A stretch of 16,979 nucleotides of DNA, taken from contig UQHK01000029.1 of assembly GCA_900540855.1 (NCBI GenBank), positions 1 to 16,979 of the forward strand. The letters are read 5' to 3'. This DNA comes from an uncultured Collinsella sp. GTDB taxonomy: Bacteria > Actinomycetota > Coriobacteriia > Coriobacteriales > Coriobacteriaceae. A model generated the notes under the pieces. That model saw nothing but the letters and a program-made list of their open reading frames with translations, had not been told where the DNA came from and searched no databases. Positions within the stretch are counted from its first letter, which is position 1. Each line of letters starts with the position of its first letter. Positions 15,551-16,979 of this stretch are shown one piece after another. A program made the position numbers and the translations under genes.

Positions 15551-15620
15551 GAATGACAAATTGTCGCTCTGGACGGCGCGCAGCGTCGACTGGTCCGCCG
15601 TTCGGTAGAACGGCGGAACC
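15550..15620. repeat. Structured repeat, copy B, at the 3' end of prfA
   Basis: This is the second copy of the element at 15-86, in the same orientation relative to the minus-strand gene it follows. The small stem is 15555-15565 (GACA, loop AAT, TGTC). Compared with copy A, a G-C pair has become A-T on both sides. The large stem is 15595-15603 with 15608-15616 around a GGTA loop, extended by T-A and, past a bulge, GG-CC. The last base overlaps the prfA stop codon (15620-15622). Its left half also pairs with 15484-15495 in inverted orientation across the terminator. Confidence 0.7.
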
Positions 15621-16687
15621 TAAACCGCCTGTGCCAGCTTCTCGGCTCGCTCGGCGGCGGCAAGTGCCTCGATGACGGTGCCGAGCTGATCGCCCAGAAG
15701 GACGCCGTTGTAGGTGGAGTTGAAACCGATGCGGTGATCGGTCACGCGGTCCTGGGGCTGGTTGTAGGTACGGATCTTCTCGGAACGGTTGCCGTGGCCG
15801 ATCTGGCTCTGGCGCTCGGCACCGAGCTCTGCCTGCTGCTTCTCGAGCTCCATCTCGTACAGACGGGCGCGCAGCATCTGCATGCAGACCTCGCGGTTCT
15901 GAATCTGGGAGCGCTGCTCCTGCGACTGCACCACGGTGTTGGTGGGCAGGTGGGTGATGCGCACGGCGGAATAAGTGGTGTTAACGCACTGACCGCCAGG
16001 GCCGGAGGCGCAGTAGGTGTCGATGCGCAGGTCGGACTGGTTAATCTGGACGTCGATCTCCTCGGCCTCGGGAAGTACGGCTACGGTTGCCGTGGAGGTC
16101 TGGATGCGACCCTGGGATTCGGTCTTGGGAACGCGCTGGACACGGTGCACGCCGGACTCGAACTTCATGACGGAGTAGACGCGGTCGCCCTCGACCTTGA
16201 ACTCAATGGACTTAAAGCCGCCGGCCTCGCTGGGGCTGGAATCGAGCACGGTGGTCTTCCAGCCGCGCGACTCGCAGAAGCGCTGATACATCTTGTACAG
16301 ATCGCCGGCAAAGATGGCCGCCTCGTCACCGCCGGCGGCGGAGCGGATCTCGACGATGGTGTTCTTGTCGTCGTTGGGGTCGCTCGGAATGAGCATGTAC
16401 TTGATGTCTTCCTCGAGCTGGGGAAGCTTGGCCTCGTTTTCGGAGATGTCCATCTGGAGCATCTCCTTCTCGTCGGCATCGGTGGTATCGTGGAGCATTT
16501 CCTTGGCAGCCTCGATGTCATCGAGCGCGCCGATGTACTCGCGCGAGGCGGCAATGAGGTCGGACTGGTGCGCGTACTCCTTGTTGAGACGCGTGAACTC
16601 CTTGATATCGGAGGCGACGGCCGGGTCGGACAGCTTCTTCTCGAGCTCCTCGTAGGCCTTGATGATCTTTTCGAGCTTGTCGCGCAT
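15620..16687 (-). CDS. prfA: Peptide chain release factor 1
   Basis: RF1 recognises UAA and UAG on the ribosome and triggers peptide release. The 355-residue protein has an N-terminal coiled-coil domain (about 1-100), the stop-codon recognition motif PKT (187-189, the PxT of RF1, inside RVPKTESQGRI), and the catalytic GGQ (231-233 in ASGPGGQCVNTT). The C-terminal EKIRTYNQPQDRVTDHR is typical of the family. RF2-type SPF is absent. ATG at 16687 has AAAGGAG seven bases upstream. The GGQ glutamine is the expected target of PrmC, encoded downstream. Confidence 0.98.
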   Translation of the reverse strand: MRDKLEKIIKAYEELEKKLSDPAVASDIKEFTRLNKEYAHQSDLIAASREYIGALDDIEAAKEMLHDTTDADEKEMLQMDISENEAKLPQLEEDIKYMLIPSDPNDDKNTIVEIRSAAGGDEAAIFAGDLYKMYQRFCESRGWKTTVLDSSPSEAGGFKSIEFKVEGDRVYSVMKFESGVHRVQRVPKTESQGRIQTSTATVAVLPEAEEIDVQINQSDLRIDTYCASGPGGQCVNTTYSAVRITHLPTNTVVQSQEQRSQIQNREVCMQMLRARLYEMELEKQQAELGAERQSQIGHGNRSEKIRTYNQPQDRVTDHRIGFNSTYNGVLLGDQLGTVIEALAAAERAEKLAQAV

Positions 16688-16906
16688 GGCAGGACTCCTT
16701 TATATGCGTGAAGGTGAAAATCGGCAGAGTTGATGGGGCGCATGGCGCCACTGCGGGGGTAAGCCCAGCTAGAACATGTCGATCTTCAGATACATGCGCA
16801 TCCCTTCGCGTGTGGGGTACATAGTTGCGGTCTAACCCATACATGATAGCGTGCGCAGACAAACCTGCATATAACCCGCACGGAATGAGCGGACGTAGCC
16901 GTTGGA

Positions 16907-16940
16907 GACGTTTATTAACGACCGGTCGTTTAAGAACGTC
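16907..16940. promoter_or_regulatory. Symmetric 34-bp dyad of four AACGNC-like half-sites
   Basis: GACGTT (16907-16912), a perfect 14-bp palindrome AACGACCGGTCGTT (16917-16930) and AACGTC (16935-16940) share one symmetry centre. Equal four-base gaps separate them. Read as half-sites this gives GACGTT, AACGAC, GTCGTT, AACGTC. It could bind a dimeric or tetrameric regulator about 220 bases upstream of prfA, or form a cruciform or RNA hairpin. Confidence 0.5.
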
Positions 16941-16960
16941 CATTACAGTCGAAATTGTCA

Positions 16961-16979
16961 GCCCGGGACCGTCTCGGGC
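16961..16979 (-). terminator. Hairpin at the window edge, possible terminator of an upstream gene
   Basis: GCCCGGG (16961-16967) pairs with CTCGGGC-type bases to 16979 (seven pairs including one G-T, five-base loop). On the minus strand it is followed by TGACAATTT, a weak T-run. The gene it would terminate lies outside the window. Confidence 0.35.

Larger units (their letters stand above)
15032..15619. other. prfA-prmC intergenic region, lower GC
   Basis: This stretch of almost 590 bases holds no convincing gene. The part from about 15115 to 15560 is visibly AT-richer than its neighbours. It contains a 51-codon plus-strand frame (ATG 15175 to TAG 15330) that I do not recognise and that lacks a Shine-Dalgarno sequence. 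It also holds a 10-base direct repeat GGCAATGTCA (15406-15415 and 15466-15475, exactly 60 bases apart), an intrinsic terminator (15510-15550), and repeat copy B. It may be the scar of a lost or inserted segment, because prfA and prmC are usually adjacent. Confidence 0.6.
16688..16979. other. Region upstream of prfA without a supported gene
   Basis: These 292 bases hold no gene I can support; minus-strand frames that cross it run into prfA in the wrong frame. Visible are a small stem near 16738-16750 (GGCGC/GCGCC), a weak -10-like TATCAT on the minus strand near 16850 without a matching -35, the 34-bp dyad at 16907-16940, and a terminal hairpin at 16961-16979. It is probably the prfA promoter and 5' leader plus the end of an upstream transcript. 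Confidence 0.5.

Overview
The window reads as chromosomal housekeeping DNA from a moderately GC-rich, Gram-positive-type actinobacterium. I infer class Coriobacteriia, with Collinsella-like gut bacteria the best guess. The reasons are an LCP-family wall protein, a gene order shared with Actinobacteria and Bacillus (prfA, prmC, sua5 ... atpI, atpBEFHAGDC ... murA), codon use rich in G/C at third positions, and GTG/TTG starts. No database search was possible, so the taxon is an inference. Every complete gene I can support is on the minus strand, so transcription runs from high to low coordinates.

In transcription order: 16979-16688 is a leader without a gene, holding a hairpin and a symmetric 34-bp dyad. 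prfA (16687-15620) encodes release factor 1 and ends in a repeat-type hairpin plus an intrinsic terminator. About 590 bases follow without a convincing gene (15619-15032). prmC (15031-13781) encodes the methyltransferase expected to modify the RF1 GGQ motif and carries a roughly 125-residue acidic insertion. A hicA-hicB toxin-antitoxin pair (13712-13069) sits next, with its own AT-rich promoter and a perfect palindrome over the -10 box. A Sua5/TsaC-type tRNA-modification enzyme (12934-12191), glycerol kinase (12177-10636) and uracil phosphoribosyltransferase (10513-9866) follow.

The complete F-type ATP synthase operon comes next, from an atpI-like gene (9585) through a, c, b, delta, alpha, gamma, beta and epsilon (to 2701). 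It has a promoter at about 9650-9674 and an intrinsic terminator at 2632-2664. murA (2612-1329) and an LCP-family cell-wall ligase (1316-87) close the window; both act in envelope synthesis.

The most interesting non-gene signal is a two-copy structured repeat at 15-86 and 15550-15620. Each copy abuts the stop codon of a minus-strand gene. The copies share about 35 of 45 ungapped bases, a small stem with a compensatory base-pair change, and a large hairpin whose stem sequences differ but whose GGTA loop is identical. This suggests a conserved 3'-end RNA or REP-like element. Other points of interest are the PrmC insertion, the HicB antitoxin with a MerR/excisionase-like DNA-binding tail and its operator, a terminator abutting the murA ribosome-binding site, an AtpF with a signal-peptide-like N terminus, overlapping hairpins in the upp leader, and the dyad upstream of prfA. 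No tRNA, rRNA, CRISPR array or insertion sequence was seen.
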